Assembly (NCBI GenBank): GCA_937957895.1
Contig: CALFEZ010000326.1
Coordinates: 1-5,999, forward strand
Direction: 5' to 3'
Length of the DNA stretch: 5,999 nucleotides
Source of the DNA: an uncultured Erysipelotrichaceae bacterium
GTDB lineage: Bacteria; Bacillota_I; Bacilli_A; Erysipelotrichales; Erysipelotrichaceae
Under the pieces are notes generated by a model. It was not told where the DNA came from, searched no databases, and saw only the letters and a list, made by a program, of their open reading frames with translations. Shown piece by piece: positions 5,605 to 5,999 of the stretch (positions are counted from its first letter, which is position 1; every line of letters begins with the position of its first letter). A program made the translations under genes and the position numbers.

Positions 5605-5999
5605 ATGAAAATCATAATTATGTGCGATTCTTTTAAAGGCACACTCACATCCAGTCAGGTGAATACCATCATCAAAGAAAGCATCCAGCCGTATTTCGTT
5701 GACCATGACATATATACTTTTGCCATCGCTGATGGCGGTGAGGGTACGTTGGAAGCGTATGTGGATGCTACCGATGCGACACTGATCAGCATTCCGGTCA
5801 ACAATCCATATTTTGAACCAATAGGAGCAACCTATGGAAGGATCGATGGTGAGGCAATGATCGAACTGGCCTCTGCTGCCGGAGTCATGCTCATTCCTGA
5901 GCGATTGAACCCAATGGAAACCTCTACTTTTGGTGTGGGTCAGATCATACAACATGCCATCGAACATGATGTAACCCATATTATGCTGGGGCTTGGCGG
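5605..5999 (+). CDS. glxK: Glycerate kinase, type I (GlxK/GarK family), 3' end cut off by window edge
   Basis: 131 complete codons are visible, about one third of the usual 370-380 residues. The N-terminus MKIIIMCDSFKGTLTS carries the family's DSFKG nucleotide/substrate loop (8-12). ADGGEGT (42-48) is the hallmark glycerate-kinase motif. MIELASAAGV (85-94) and NPMETSTFGVG (102-112) follow, and the visible end LGLG matches the start of the expected GLGGSATNDGG motif. The reaction is ATP-dependent phosphorylation of D-glycerate; this family usually yields 2-phosphoglycerate, which enters lower glycolysis directly. ATG 5605 is preceded by AAAAGGTGAT, whose core ends 4 nt before the start. It has its own promoter and is insulated from rmuC by two terminators. 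It probably works with the hydroxyacid dehydrogenase at 3152-4105. Confidence 0.95.
   Translation, partial: MKIIIMCDSFKGTLTSSQVNTIIKESIQPYFVDHDIYTFAIADGGEGTLEAYVDATDATLISIPVNNPYFEPIGATYGRIDGEAMIELASAAGVMLIPERLNPMETSTFGVGQIIQHAIEHDVTHIMLGLG

Noticed and set aside
5305..5979. 224-codon open frame on the minus strand
   Set aside because: It runs antisense across the glycerate kinase gene, both terminators and the rmuC end. It has no family resemblance I recognise, while the plus-strand frame carries clear kinase motifs.
1..5999. Mobile element, CRISPR array, tRNA/rRNA or phage/defence genes
   Set aside because: No transposase or integrase motifs, no regularly spaced repeats and no tRNA cloverleaf were seen. 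All long open frames belong to housekeeping or metabolic families with clean boundaries.

Overview
The window looks like ordinary chromosomal DNA from a low-to-moderate GC Firmicutes-type bacterium. I favour Bacillota or an Erysipelotrichales-like lineage, but the sequence alone does not fix the taxon. Supporting signs are strong AGGAGG-type ribosome binding sites before nearly every gene, AT-rich sigma-A-type promoters, hairpin plus T-run terminators, a perfect CcpA cre box, and AT-leaning codon use. TGA is used as a stop (gene at 242-1501 and gene at 3152-4105) and Trp is TGG where I read it, so a Mycoplasma-type code does not apply. I see no mobile element, CRISPR array, tRNA or rRNA.

Layout. 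On the minus strand (2939 down to 1) lies a tight three-gene flavoprotein/iron-sulfur operon. It encodes a GlpA-like FAD dehydrogenase with a C-terminal BFD-type [2Fe-2S] domain, then a GlpB/NADH-oxidase-like FAD and NAD(P) oxidoreductase. The third gene is a DUF1667 protein with four cysteines, cut by the left edge. Gaps are 4 bp and a 4-bp overlap, so the three products are probably subunits of one complex, most likely an anaerobic-type glycerol-3-phosphate dehydrogenase or a close relative. A 212-bp divergent region (2940-3151) holds its promoter (TTTACA-17-TACAAT), the cre box over the -10, and a separate extended -10 promoter for the plus-strand genes.

On the plus strand are a D-2-hydroxyacid dehydrogenase of the glycerate dehydrogenase/hydroxypyruvate reductase type (3152-4105) and, 15 bp later, rmuC (4121-5383). 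A 122-nt tail and two back-to-back intrinsic terminators (5506-5536, 5546-5577) follow. Next comes a type I glycerate kinase (from 5605, cut by the right edge) with its own promoter embedded in the second terminator.

How the genes fit together (inference): the locus collects three-carbon metabolism. The minus-strand operon would oxidise glycerol-3-phosphate to dihydroxyacetone phosphate under carbon catabolite control. The dehydrogenase/kinase pair would take hydroxypyruvate to D-glycerate to phosphoglycerate, entering lower glycolysis. RmuC, a DNA-maintenance protein, is a functional outsider sharing a transcript with the dehydrogenase. I found no clearly undescribed system. The points most worth a second look are the cre/promoter overlap, the DUF1667 cysteine pattern as a likely [4Fe-4S] site, and the terminator-embedded promoter of the glycerate kinase gene.
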